A stretch of DNA of 61,908 nt from Comamonadaceae bacterium (GTDB lineage: Bacteria > Pseudomonadota > Gammaproteobacteria > Burkholderiales > Burkholderiaceae_C): positions 1 to 61,908 of the forward strand of contig CANJQN010000023.1 in assembly GCA_947476465.1 (NCBI GenBank). The letters run 5' to 3'. A program made the translations under genes and the position numbers. The notes under the pieces were generated by a model that saw only the letters and a program-made list of their open reading frames with translations, was not told the DNA's origin and did not search any database. Below are positions 50,245 to 60,900 of the stretch, in pieces (the first letter of the stretch is position 1; every line of letters begins with the position of its first letter).

Positions 50245-51687
50245 ATGCTGTTGACGCTGGTTATCGCCTACCTCCTGGTCACCATCGGCGTCGGCCTGTA
50301 CGCCGCCAAGCGGGTCAAGAACACCACCGACTTCGCCATCGCCGGCCGGCGTCTGCCGCTGGTCATGGTGATCACCACCACCTTCGCCACCTGGTTCGGC
50401 GCCGAGACGGTGCTGGGCATTCCGGCCAAGTTCGCCAACGCCGGCTTCAACGGAGTGATCGAAGACCCGTTCGGCGCCGGTCTGTGCCTGATCCTGGTGG
50501 GCCTGTTCTTCGCGGGCAAGCTCTACAAGATGACGCTGCTGACCATCAGCGACTACTACCGCGAGCGCTTCGGCCGCACGGTCGAGGTGGCCTGTTCGCT
50601 GATCATCATGATCAGTTACCTCGGTTGGGTGTCCGCCCAGGTCACGGCACTGGGCCTGGTGTTCAACCTGCTGTCGGCCGGCGCCATCTCGGTGCCGGTG
50701 GGCATGACCATCGGCGTCGTCTCCATCCTGGCCTATACGCTGTTTGGCGGCATGTGGTCGGTGGCCCTGACCGACTTCATCCAGATGATCGTGCTGGTGG
50801 TGGGTTTGAGCGCCATTGCTGTTGTCGCCGGCAATATGGCCGGCGGCGCCGACAAGGTGATCGCGTTCGCTGTCAGCAAGGACCTGTTTCGCTTCTGGCC
50901 CGAGCCGACCTTCAAGGACATCGTCTTTTTCTTCGCAGCGGCCATCACCATGATGCTCGGCTCGATTCCGCAACAGGATGTGTTCCAGCGCGTCATGTCG
51001 GCCAACAGCGAAAGCGCCGCCCGCAAGGGGCCGGTCATCGGCGGCGCGTTCTACATCCTGTTCGCCTTTGTGCCGATGTTCATTGTGGCCAGTGCCCTGC
51101 TGATCATGCCGGACCAGGCCACCGGTTTCCTCAAGAACGATCCCCAGAAGATCATGCCTGCGCTGGTCCTGGAAAAGATGCCTTTCGTGATGCAGGTCAT
51201 CTTCTTCGGCGCGCTGCTCTCGGCCATCAAGTCCACCGCCTCGGCCACGCTGCTGGCCCCCAGCGTCACCTTCACCGAGAACATCTGGCGCCAGTTCCGT
51301 CCCCGCACCAGCGACCGCCAGGAATTGCGCACCATGCGCATCACCGTGCTGGTGTTCAGCGCGCTCGTGCTGGCCTACGCGATCCGCATGGAAGGCACCT
51401 CGATCTACGAGATGGTCTCGGGTGCCTACCAGGTGCCGCTGGTGGGTGCCTTCATTCCCTTGGTGTTCGGCCTTTACTGGGCGCGCGCCACCACGCAAGG
51501 CGCGATCTTCGCCATCGTGCTGGGCCTGCTGACCTGGCTGCTGTTCCAGATGACCCCCGCCGGCGCGGACTTCCCGGCCCAACTGGCCGGCGTGCTGGCC
51601 AGCCTGGCGGGCATGCTGATCGGCTCGCTGGGGCCGCAGGCGATCCGCAACACCCACGCATCCCATCACCATCTCGCCGGGACCTGA
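50245..51687 (+). CDS. Sodium:solute symporter family transporter
   Basis: 480 residues with about 13 hydrophobic segments. It has the SSS family pattern: DFAIAGRRLPLVMVITTTFA, TWFGAETVLGIPAKFANAGF, GMWSVALTDFIQMIVLV and GSIPQQDVFQRVMSA. Imports a solute with Na+ across the inner membrane. Substrate not determinable. ATG 50245 is preceded by GGAG (CTCGGAGAACCCTTCC). It is a single-gene unit. Confidence 0.93.
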   Translation: MLLTLVIAYLLVTIGVGLYAAKRVKNTTDFAIAGRRLPLVMVITTTFATWFGAETVLGIPAKFANAGFNGVIEDPFGAGLCLILVGLFFAGKLYKMTLLTISDYYRERFGRTVEVACSLIIMISYLGWVSAQVTALGLVFNLLSAGAISVPVGMTIGVVSILAYTLFGGMWSVALTDFIQMIVLVVGLSAIAVVAGNMAGGADKVIAFAVSKDLFRFWPEPTFKDIVFFFAAAITMMLGSIPQQDVFQRVMSANSESAARKGPVIGGAFYILFAFVPMFIVASALLIMPDQATGFLKNDPQKIMPALVLEKMPFVMQVIFFGALLSAIKSTASATLLAPSVTFTENIWRQFRPRTSDRQELRTMRITVLVFSALVLAYAIRMEGTSIYEMVSGAYQVPLVGAFIPLVFGLYWARATTQGAIFAIVLGLLTWLLFQMTPAGADFPAQLAGVLASLAGMLIGSLGPQAIRNTHASHHHLAGT

Positions 51688-51780
51688 TCGCCGGGCCGGG
51701 TCGGCCCGGCGCCAGAAGGTCTTGAAGCGCCGGGGCCGCCTATAATTGAAGGCTTTGCACCTCGCACAATCCTTCCCGCC

Positions 51781-52170
51781 ATGCCGATCTACGCTTACAA
51801 ATGCGGCTCCTGTGGCCATGCCAAGGATGTCCTGCAAAAAATCTCCGACGTCCCGCTGACCGTCTGCCCCACCTGCGGTGCGGCGGCCTTCAGCAAGCAG
51901 CTCACCGCCGCCGGCTTCCAGCTCAAGGGCTCGGGCTGGTATGCCACCGATTTCCGCAACGGCAACTCAGCGGCCCCGGCCGCGCCGGCCGGCGAGGCGG
52001 CCGCTCCCGGCGAGGCCGCCGCTCCCGCCAAGCCTGCCGATGCAGGCAAGCCTGCCGACGCAGCCAAGCCTGCCGTTGCAGCCAAGCCTGCCGTTGCGGC
52101 CCCGGCGGCCAAGTCGTCCGATGCACCCACGGCCTCGGCCGGTGGTCGTGGTGGCTGTGCCTGTCACTGA
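51781..52170 (+). CDS. FmdB-family zinc-ribbon protein with Ala/Pro/Lys tail
   Basis: 129 residues. Residues 1-42 form the FmdB/CxxC regulatory zinc ribbon (MPIYAYKCGSCGHAKDVLQK, CPTCGAAAF). The rest is an Ala/Pro-rich disordered tail containing a repeated KPAxAx unit, ending GGRGGCACH with two terminal cysteines that may add metal binding. Such proteins sit before aspS and DUF502 in many Burkholderiales. Molecular role unknown. The DUF502 gene follows after 10 bases. Confidence 0.93.
   Translation: MPIYAYKCGSCGHAKDVLQKISDVPLTVCPTCGAAAFSKQLTAAGFQLKGSGWYATDFRNGNSAAPAAPAGEAAAPGEAAAPAKPADAGKPADAAKPAVAAKPAVAAPAAKSSDAPTASAGGRGGCACH
52030..52101 (+). repeat. 18-bp tandem repeat (4 copies) inside fmdB-like gene
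   Basis: AAGCCTGCCGNNGCNGSC occurs four times in frame (52030, 52048, 52066, 52084), coding KPADAG, KPADAA, KPAVAA, KPAVAA. The last two copies differ at a single base, so the array looks recently expanded. Copy number may vary between strains. Confidence 0.8.
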
Positions 52171-52180
52171 ACGCGGCTTC

Positions 52181-52807
52181 ATGCGAATGCACGCTCTTCG
52201 GAAATGGTTTTTCGCCGGCCTGCTGGTCGTGCTGCCGGTCGCCATCACCATGTGGCTGCTCGAATGGATCATCAGCACGCTCGACCAGACCCTGCTGATC
52301 CTGCCTTCGGCCTGGCACCCTGACCGGCTGCTCGGCTTTCACCTGCCTGGCCTGGGTGTGCTGCTGGCTCTGGGCATTCTGCTGGCGGTGGGGGCCGTCG
52401 CCAGCAACTATCTCGGCAGCAAGTTGCTGGCCTGGAGCGACAGCCTGTTTCACCGCATTCCGGTGGTGCGCTCCATCTACTCCGGCGTCAAGCAGGTCTC
52501 GGACACCCTGTTCTCGGAAAACGGCAACGCCTTTCGCAAGGCCGTCATGGTCCAGTGGCCCAGGCCCGGTGTCTGGACCATCGCCTTCGTCACCGGCTCG
52601 CCCGGCGGCGACATCGTGAACCACCTGGACGGCGAGTGGGTCAGTGTCTACGTTCCCACCACGCCCAACCCCACCGGCGGCTATTTCGTGATGATGCGCA
52701 TGAGCGAATGTGTCGAGTTGCGCATGAGCGTCGACGAGGCGCTGCGCTACGTCATCTCCATGGGCGTTGTCGCACCCCCGCCGGTCGCCAAGACCCTCAC
52801 CAAGTAA
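52181..52807 (+). CDS. DUF502 family membrane protein
   Basis: 208 residues with two membrane segments (WFFAGLLVVLPVAITMWLL near 8-27 and LGVLLALGILLAVGAVASNY near 57-77) and a conserved soluble part (FHRIPVVRSIYSGVKQVSDT, NPTGGYFVMM). An inner-membrane protein of unknown function, usually next to aspS. ATG 52181 is 10 bases after the fmdB-like stop; an in-frame ATG (Met3) is an alternative start. Confidence 0.93.
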   Translation: MRMHALRKWFFAGLLVVLPVAITMWLLEWIISTLDQTLLILPSAWHPDRLLGFHLPGLGVLLALGILLAVGAVASNYLGSKLLAWSDSLFHRIPVVRSIYSGVKQVSDTLFSENGNAFRKAVMVQWPRPGVWTIAFVTGSPGGDIVNHLDGEWVSVYVPTTPNPTGGYFVMMRMSECVELRMSVDEALRYVISMGVVAPPPVAKTLTK

Positions 52808-52840
52808 TTGCGCCCTTCGAGGCGCGGGAAGCCGTTTTCC

Positions 52841-54643
52841 ATGTCGAGCCAGAAAATGCGTACGACCTATTGCGGTCTCGTGACTGAAGCCCACCTGGGG
52901 CAGACCGTGTCCCTGTGCGGCTGGGTCAATCGCCGGCGTGACCACGGCGGCGTGATCTTCGTCGACCTGCGTGACCGCGAAGGTTATGTGCAGGTGGTGT
53001 GCGACCCCGACCGCGCCGAGATGTTCAAGACGGCCGAGGGCCTGCGCAACGAGTTTTGCATACAGGTCAAGGGCCTGGTGCGCGCCCGCCCGGCCGGCAC
53101 CACCAACGACAACTTGAAAAGCGGCAAAATCGAGGTGCTGTGCCACGAGCTGAACGTGCTCAACCCGTCGGTCACGCCGCCCTTCCAGCTCGACGACGAC
53201 AACCTGTCGGAGACCACGCGCCTGATGCACCGCGTGCTCGACCTGCGCCGGCCGTACATGCAAAACAACCTGATGTTGCGCTACAAGGTCACGATGGAGG
53301 TGCGCAAGTTTCTCGATGCCAACGGCTTCATCGACATCGAGACCCCCATGCTCACCAAGAGTACCCCCGAAGGGGCACGTGACTACCTGGTGCCCTCGCG
53401 CGTACACGACGGCATGTTCTTCGCGCTGCCGCAGTCGCCCCAGTTGTTCAAGCAGCTGCTCATGGTGTCGGGCTACGACCGCTACTACCAGATCACCAAG
53501 TGCTTCCGCGACGAAGACCTGCGCGCCGACCGCCAGCCCGAGTTCACCCAGATTGACGTCGAGACCTCCTTCCTTGGCGAAGAAGAGATCCGCGAGATGT
53601 CCGAGGGCATGATCCGCAGCACCTTCAAGAACGTCATCAACGTCGACATGCCGGCCTTCCCGGTCATGACGCACACCGAAGCCATGCGCCTGTACGGCTC
53701 GGACAAGCCCGACCTGCGCGTCAAGCTCGAGTTCACCGAGCTCACCGACGTCGTGAAAGACGTCGACTTCAAGGTGTTCTCCGGCCCCGCCAACCAGATC
53801 GACGGCCGCGTGGTGGCCCTGCGCGTGCCCGGCGGCGCCGACATGACCCGCGGCGAGATCGACGCTTACGGCGAGTTCGTCAAGATCTACGGCGCCAAGG
53901 GCCTGGCCTGGATCAAGGTCAACGACCCCGCCATGGGCCGCGAGGGCTTGCAGTCGCCCATCGTCAAGAACCTCCACGACGCCGCCATCGCCGAGATCCT
54001 CAAGCGCACTGGCGCCATCCGGGGCGATCTGATTTTCTTCGGCGCCGACCGCGCCAAGGTCGTCAACGACGCCATCGGCGCGCTGCGCGTGAAGGTGGGC
54101 CACAGCGAGTTCGGCAAGGCCCGCGGCCTGATCGACGGCCAGTGGAAGCCGCTGTGGGTGGTCGACTTTCCCATGTTCGAGTTCGACGACGACGCCCAGC
54201 GCTGGAACGCCGTTCACCACCCCTTCACCTCGCCCAAGGACGGCCACGAGGACTGGCTCGAGACCGACCCCGGCCGCTGCGTCGCCAAGGCCTACGACGC
54301 TGTCCTCAACGGTATCGAGCTGGGTGGCGGCTCGGTGCGTATCCACCGCGAAGACGTGCAGAGCAAGGTGTTTCGCGCGCTCAAGATCGACGCCGAGGAA
54401 GCCCAGCTCAAGTTCGGCTTCCTGCTCGACGCGTTGCAGTACGGCGCCCCCCCGCACGGCGGCATCGCCATCGGGCTGGACCGCTTCGTCATGCTGATGA
54501 CCGGCGCCGAAAGCCTGCGCGACGTGATCGCCTTCCCCAAGACTCAGCGGGCGCAAGACCTGCTCACGGGTGCCCCGGGGCCGGTGGACGAGAAGCAGCT
54601 GCGCGAGCTGCATATCCGGTTGCGGAGTTTGCAGGCGGCTTGA
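52841..54643 (+). CDS. aspS: Aspartyl-tRNA synthetase
   Basis: 600 residues from ATG 52841 ([12 protein letters not shown]); Met at 52856 (MRTTYCG) is the E. coli-like alternative. Bacterial-type AspRS: the anticodon-binding OB fold with [20 protein letters not shown], class II motif 2 ([20 protein letters not shown]), the GAD insert domain, and motif 3 ([14 protein letters not shown]). Charges tRNA-Asp. Follows DUF502 by 33 bases and ends at a strong terminator. Confidence 0.97.
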   Translation: MSSQKMRTTYCGLVTEAHLGQTVSLCGWVNRRRDHGGVIFVDLRDREGYVQVVCDPDRAEMFKTAEGLRNEFCIQVKGLVRARPAGTTNDNLKSGKIEVLCHELNVLNPSVTPPFQLDDDNLSETTRLMHRVLDLRRPYMQNNLMLRYKVTMEVRKFLDANGFIDIETPMLTKSTPEGARDYLVPSRVHDGMFFALPQSPQLFKQLLMVSGYDRYYQITKCFRDEDLRADRQPEFTQIDVETSFLGEEEIREMSEGMIRSTFKNVINVDMPAFPVMTHTEAMRLYGSDKPDLRVKLEFTELTDVVKDVDFKVFSGPANQIDGRVVALRVPGGADMTRGEIDAYGEFVKIYGAKGLAWIKVNDPAMGREGLQSPIVKNLHDAAIAEILKRTGAIRGDLIFFGADRAKVVNDAIGALRVKVGHSEFGKARGLIDGQWKPLWVVDFPMFEFDDDAQRWNAVHHPFTSPKDGHEDWLETDPGRCVAKAYDAVLNGIELGGGSVRIHREDVQSKVFRALKIDAEEAQLKFGFLLDALQYGAPPHGGIAIGLDRFVMLMTGAESLRDVIAFPKTQRAQDLLTGAPGPVDEKQLRELHIRLRSLQAA

Positions 54644-54660
54644 GCGGGGGTTGACCGATT

Positions 54661-54694
54661 AGCAAAAGGGCGCTTCGGCGCCCTTTTGCTTTTT
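54661..54694 (+). terminator. Rho-independent terminator of aspS
   Basis: AGCAAAAGGGCGC (54661-54673), TTCG loop, GCGCCCTTTTGCT (54678-54690) and TTTT: a perfect 13-bp stem with a UUCG tetraloop. It marks the end of the core-genome stretch; the accessory segment starts beyond it. Confidence 0.95.
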
Positions 54695-54720
54695 CCCCCT
54701 TCAGAAATATTCTTTCGATG

Positions 54721-54788
54721 TCACTACGAAAGTGATCTCAAGGCGGGTGCCGCGTTCTAGTTTCCGCACTTGGCTCATGTGATGAGCC
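54721..54788. promoter_or_regulatory. Two inverted repeats in the 290-base aspS-defence gap
   Basis: TCACT-ACGAA-AGTGA (54721-54735) and GGCTCAT-GTG-ATGAGCC (54772-54788) are perfect short palindromes. They could be operators or junction remains at the island edge. The rest of 54697-54936 shows no gene I can support. Confidence 0.35.
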
Positions 54789-54936
54789 GACGAGCGTGCC
54801 ATGCTGCTGCATCCGGCCGGGCGCGCGCTTGCCCGTCGGTCGATCCCCGGCCATGGGCCTGCCGCCCAAACGCGGGGCCGGTGGTGGATGCCCGAGGGCG
54901 CGACGCCATAGGGCCGCGGATTCAAACCATCCAAAT

Positions 54937-54965
54937 TTGTTACAACGGTCGTCGCACGCCACAAT
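54937..54965 (+). promoter_or_regulatory. Putative promoter of the defence gene
   Basis: TTGTTA (54937-54942) and CACAAT (54960-54965) are 17 bases apart and 23 bases upstream of the ATG at 54988, with AGGAG in between. A fair sigma-70 match in a GC-rich region. Confidence 0.5.
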
Positions 54966-54987
54966 AGAACCAAACAGGAGAACGCGC

Positions 54988-57900
54988 ATGACAAGGGAGT
55001 CAAGTCGATCGCCAAGTGTCGATTCGACCACGAACACTACCGGTGCCGAGGGAGCGCAACCCAGACTTCGATTGCAAGTAAGCACTGCTGAAAAGCTGAA
55101 CCTCGCCGCGTTCCAGAACGCAGTCCCCGCGTTGCATGAACTGGTCATCGTCAACGAGACGACGTCGCCGCTCAGCGAGTTGACTGTTCAGTTGGTCTCC
55201 GAGCCTGCCTTCATAAAGCCACGCGTGTGGACCGTGGAGTCGGTAGGCGCAGGCGAAAGGTATCACCTGAGTGACCTCGACGTGCAGTTGGATGGCGCCC
55301 TCCTGTCGAGGCTGACAGAAGCGGAATCGGCTGCTCTGCACTTCGAGCTGCGCAGCCGAAAGCAATCGGATGACGTCCTTGCAAGACACGAGTCCACTGT
55401 ACAACTGCTAGCCCGCAACCAATGGGGAGGCATCGGACACCTGCCGGAAATGGTGGCGGCGTTCGTCCAACCGAACGATCAAGCGATCGACCGATTGCTC
55501 AAGGGCGCTGCCTTGGCGTTGCAGGCTGCAGGAAAGTCCAGTTCGATTGACGGCTATACCCGAGGGTCGAAACGGGCATGGGAGCTGGCGTCGGGTATCT
55601 GGGCCGCTGTGGTCCAGCGAAAACTCAACTATGCACTGCCGCCCGCCAGTTTCGAACACACCGGCCAAAAGGTTCGCAGTCCTTCGCATGTGCTCGATGC
55701 TGGCTTGGCCACATGCCTTGACTTAGCGCTGATGTTCGCCGCCTGCCTGGAGCAGGCACACCTCAACCCGTTGCTGATTTTTACCCGTGGGCATGTCTTT
55801 GTCGGTGTGTGGCTGCGCGACGAGGAGTTCTCCACGGCTGTGGTGGATGACATCACTGCCGTTCGAAAAAGGTTGAAGTTGCAGGAGATGCTGGCCTTTG
55901 AAACAACCCTCGCTGCCCAAGGGCAAGCCGTGAGCTTTAGCCAGGCCATTGCCAATGCCAGCCGCCAGCTGTCAGAGGAGGAGGAAGACAAGTTCGAACT
56001 GGTTATCGATGTGAAGCGCGCGCGCATGTCCCGCATCAAGCCACTTGCCCAGGCCCACTCTGTCGAAGTACCGGTACCGCTCACAGTGGAGACCGAGCCA
56101 GCGATCACGATCGAAGACGCACCTGATCTACCCGACGAGGGCACAACTGACACCCCCACCTCCGAGCTTGACCCAAAAGACCGACTGGCTCGGTGGCAAC
56201 GCAAACTGCTCGATCTCTCGCTAAGAAATGCGCTGTTGAATTTCAAACAGGGAAAGAAGGCTTTGCTGCTGGACGTGGCGGCGCCAGCGCTTGAAGACAC
56301 CCTGGCCGATGGGCAAACGATCAAGCTCCTGCCCAGCCCAGTACTGATGCAAGGTCAGGATCCTCGAAGCCAGCAGCTGCACGAGGCCAGAAGCCTGGAA
56401 GACCTTCGCAAGGCGCATGCGATCGATGCTTTGAAGCGCCATGAGGTGTTCATCCGTTTGGAAGCGCAGGACCTGGAAGGCCGCCTGGTCGAGCTGTACC
56501 GGGGCGCACGCAACGCGATGCAGGAAGGCGGCTCGAACACGCTCTTCGTCGCGCTCGGTTTTCTGGTCTGGACCCGCTCCGACAAACCGGACTCCCGCGT
56601 CAAAGCGCCTTTGATCTTGCTGCCCATCACGCTGAACCGAAAAAGCGCTCGCTCGGGTTTCACGCTGCTGGTGCATGAAGATGAAGCGCTGTTTAACCCG
56701 ACGCTTGTCGAGATGCTGCGGCAAGACTTTCAGCTGGAGCTGGGTATTCCTTCTGGAGACCTCCCGCGTGATGAGTCCGGCTTGGACATCGCGGGCATCT
56801 GGAAGCGTGTACGCAGCGCCATAAGAGACATTCGGGGCTGGGAAGTAAGCGAAGACGTTGTGCTGTCGATGTTCTCCTTTGCCAAATACCTGATGTGGAA
56901 GGACTTGGCTGATCGCACCGACGATTTGCGCAAGTCGCCAGTGGTGGCGCACCTGATCGACACGCCGCGCGAGCCCTACCCCTCAACGACGCCATTCCCC
57001 GATGCGCGCAGATTGGACTCCGACTACGCGCCACAGCAGGTGTTCAGCCCGTTGCCCGCAGACTCATCCCAGCTGTCCGCGATCATGGCGGCAGCCAAAG
57101 GCAAAGACTTCGTGTTGATTGGTCCGCCCGGCACGGGCAAGAGCCAGACGATCGCCAACCTGATCGCGCAGTGCTTGGCAGAAAACAAGCGAGTACTTTT
57201 CGTGGCTGAAAAGATCGCTGCGCTGGATGTGGTCTTTCGACGCCTGCGGGAAGTGGGGCTCGCGGAGTTCTGCCTTGAACTGCATTCGAACAAGAGCCGC
57301 AAGCTCGATGTATTGAGCCAGCTCCAGAAATCCTGGGAGTCAAAAGGTGAAGTCGATGCCGCCGTCTGGGAAGCCAAGGCCCGGCAATTGGGCCAAGTGC
57401 GCGAACAACTGTCGACCTATGTTGAACGCCTTCACAAGCGTCACGGCAACGGTTGGACGATCTACAAAGCCATCGGTTGCGTCGTCAGCGGCGATGCGCT
57501 GCCAGCCCTTGGATTCAGTTGGGCCTCTCCCCGTGCGCACGATGAAGTGGCCCTGACCGCGCTGAGGGACCTCGCAAGCCGGTTGAAGGCGAATGCTGCG
57601 GCCGTCGGCCCTTCCTATCTGTCGACTGGCCCGCTGGTGCCGGTGTACGTTACCAATTGGGCCGCCAAGTGGCAGCAGGAGATGGTCAGGTCCGCACAAG
57701 CGCTGGAGACCAGCAGCCGTGCCTTCGCGGCTGCAGCGCAAGCGTTGGGGCAGTTGCTCGGCACGGAATGGCCAGCACTGCACCGGCAAACCCGCTCAGC
57801 CCTCGGTGTGCTCGCCAAGGCCTTGCCCCAGGCATCGAACCAAGACTGGAGCTTCTGTGCGCTGCCGGAAGGTGATGCCATTTGTGCGGCGTTGAAGTCC

Positions 57901-60900
57901 GGCAACGATCTGCTCGAACGGCACCGCGAACTCTCTTCGAAGATGTCCGCTCCGTGGCCGACTGGGCTGCAGACGCACCTGACGCAGGCGCTCGACTTGC
58001 TCCACAAGCGGCACAACCTGCACATGGAACTCGGAACGCCATGGCCAGCTGCCGTTAGCAACGAGATCGAGCGCGGGGTGCAGTGGATTGAGGAGATGAG
58101 CGAATTGCGCGCGAGCCTCTCCGTCAAGTACGGTGCCGACGTAGGACAAATCAACGTAGCCCAACTGCAGCGCGATTGGGCCAAAGCCGTGAAGGCGTTC
58201 TGGCCGATGTCGTGGTTAGCCAAGCGCAAAGTGCGCCGCGCGCTGGAAGCCGTGATTGAAGGTACCGGGGAACCACGCGTCGCCGATGATCTGTCTGCGC
58301 TCGTGCGCATCAAGAGTCTGCACGCTGAAGTGCAGCAATTGACCCCTGGCGCCGCTGCCGACGGGTTGTGGGCAGGTGTCAATACCAGGGTCGATCACGC
58401 TCGCAGTGCGTTGAAGGGCAACGCCGCGCTACATGCCGCGCGAATGCACAAGCCCTTTTCGCTGGAGGGCCTGGAAGCAACGATGGAAGGCTATTGCGGC
58501 GAACGCTGGGCGTGCGAGGCCCAACGCTTGAAAGCCTTGTTAGAACTTGATTACCACCTAGCCGAATGCGCGTCGCTTTCAGAAGGCAGCCAAGGACTTT
58601 GGCGAGGGCGCGACACCGACAGCACGATTCTCCGGGCCGCTCTCGCGTTCGAACGCGAACGCCTGGACCTGCGACAGAGCGGTAAGCTGCAAACACCGCA
58701 TCCGGACGTGGCCGAGGGGCGATGTGGCGCCGCCTTGCAGCAAGAGCATGCGCTTTTGCAGTCGCGCGGCGCAGTGGAAACCCGGCTGCTGACCTTGAGC
58801 GGCTTGGCCATTGAATGTCCAGGTGTCTGGAATGCGCTTGATACTGACAGCGAGGGCATTGAGCGCGCGCTGAAGTTCCACACATCGCTCAAGGCTGGCC
58901 TGGCGGGCCTAGGGCTGGGGCCCTCTTCCATTGCGGCGGCGCGCGGGAGCCTGCATCAGGTGTTGAGCACCAGCCGTTCAGAACTAAGCGACACAGCCTT
59001 GATCGGAAGGGCGTGTCACGAGGTGCTGGCGAAGCTGACAGACATCGGTGCAGCGACAGACCAGTTCTGCAACGCCGCCGCTCAGCCAGAGAGCGTGCGC
59101 CGCGCATTCGCTGATCTTGCGCCAGCCGAGTTGGCCGAGGCGGCTGAGCGGTTGGACGCCAATCACCATGGCCTTCACGCGTGGTGCGCTTGGCGCCACG
59201 CGCAGACCGACGCACGCGGCGCGGGTCTCCCGGCGCTAGTGAGCGCGATCGAGGCAGGTGATGTGACCCCGGCACAAGTGCCCAACGCATTCGAAGTGAA
59301 TTACGCCCGCTGGTGGCTGGCCGAAGCGGTGGACGAAGACGAGGTTCTCAAGCGCTTTGTCTCGGCTGAGCACGAACTTCGCATCCATGAGTTCCGCGCC
59401 CTGGATGAGGAATTCACCAAAGTCTCCCGCGAGTGGATCCGCGCCAAGCTGTGCGCCAACCTGCCGGCGACCGATGGCATCCAGCGCACGAGCGAGTGGG
59501 GCATCCTGCGCCACGAGATCACCAAGAAGAAGCAGCACAAGCCGCTGCGCCAACTTCTGCAAGAGATCCCGTCGGTCGTGCTTCGGCTGACCCCGTGCTT
59601 GTTGATGAGCCCGCTGTCGATCGCGCAGTACCTCTCCGCCGACGCAAACAACTTCGACCTGGTGGTCTTCGACGAGGCCTCGCAAATCCCGGTGTGGGAC
59701 GCCATTGGCGCCATGGCCCGCGGCAAGCAGGTGGTGATGGTGGGCGACCCAAAGCAACTGCCGCCCACCAACTTCTTCGGCCGCAGCGACAGCGTCGACG
59801 GCGACGACGATGTTGTCGAAGGCGACTTGGAAAGCATCCTCGACGAGTGCCTGGGTGCGAGCCTGCCCACGCGAAACCTGTCGTGGCATTACCGCTCGCG
59901 CCACGAGAGCCTGATTGCATTCAGCAATCATCGCTACTACGGGGGTGGCTTGGTCACCTTCCCGTCGCCTGTCACCGACGACCGCGCCGTCAGCTTCCAC
60001 TTAGTGAAGGGGCGTTACGAGAAGGGTGGCGCCCGAACTAACCAACCAGAGGCTAAGGCGCTAGTGGTCGATCTGATAAGCCGACTCAAACGCCCTGGAT
60101 TCCGAGAGTCGGGCCTGACCATCGGTGTGGTGACGTTCAACTCGGAACAGCAGGGCCTGATCGAAGACTTGCTTGATGAAGAGCGTCGCAAAGATCCCGG
60201 ACTTGAACCTTATTTCTCTGAAATGGAGCTCGAACCGGTATTCGTGAAAAACTTGGAGAGCGTGCAGGGTGACGAGCGCGACATCATGTACTTTTCGATC
60301 ACCTACGGACCGGACATGGCCGGTGCCGTGTCGATGAACTTCGGCCCGCTGAACCGCGACGGTGGCGAGCGTCGCCTCAATGTAGCGGTGACTCGCGCCA
60401 GGCATGAGCTGCGTGTGTTCTCCAGCCTGCGCGGCGAGCAGATGGACTTGTCACGGACCAAAGCGACCGGCGTACGCGACCTGAAGCATTTTCTGGAGTT
60501 TGCGGAATTCGGGCCGCGCGCTCTGGCCGAAGCACACCACGGCAGTCAGGGCGACTTTGACAGCCCATTTGAAGCCAACGTGGCCGCAGCGCTGGGCCGC
60601 AAAGGCTGGCAGGTGCACACCCAAATCGGCGCGTCGTCGTTCCGCGTGGACCTGGGCGTGGTGCACCCCGACTTTGCGGGCCGGTATCTGTCAGGGGTGG
60701 AATGCGACGGCGCGACCTATCATCGCTCCGCGACCGCACGCGACCGAGATAAGCTGCGAGAGCAAGTGCTGCGCGGCCTGGGATGGGAGATCCTGCGTAT
60801 CTGGTCCACCGACTGGTGGGTGAACCCGGGCGGCACACTGGAACGCGTGCATGCCGCTCTGACCGAGTTGCTCGAAAAAGACCGGGAGCGCCGCGCCACC

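Noticed and set aside
51923..54613. Minus-strand frame of ~900 codons opposite aspS and DUF502
   Set aside because: Crosses several real genes on the other strand and has no recognisable motif.
54796..54987. 64-codon upstream extension of the defence gene
   Set aside because: Arg/Pro-rich translation with no homology-like pattern; the ATG at 54988 has a proper AGGAG site and a promoter just before it.
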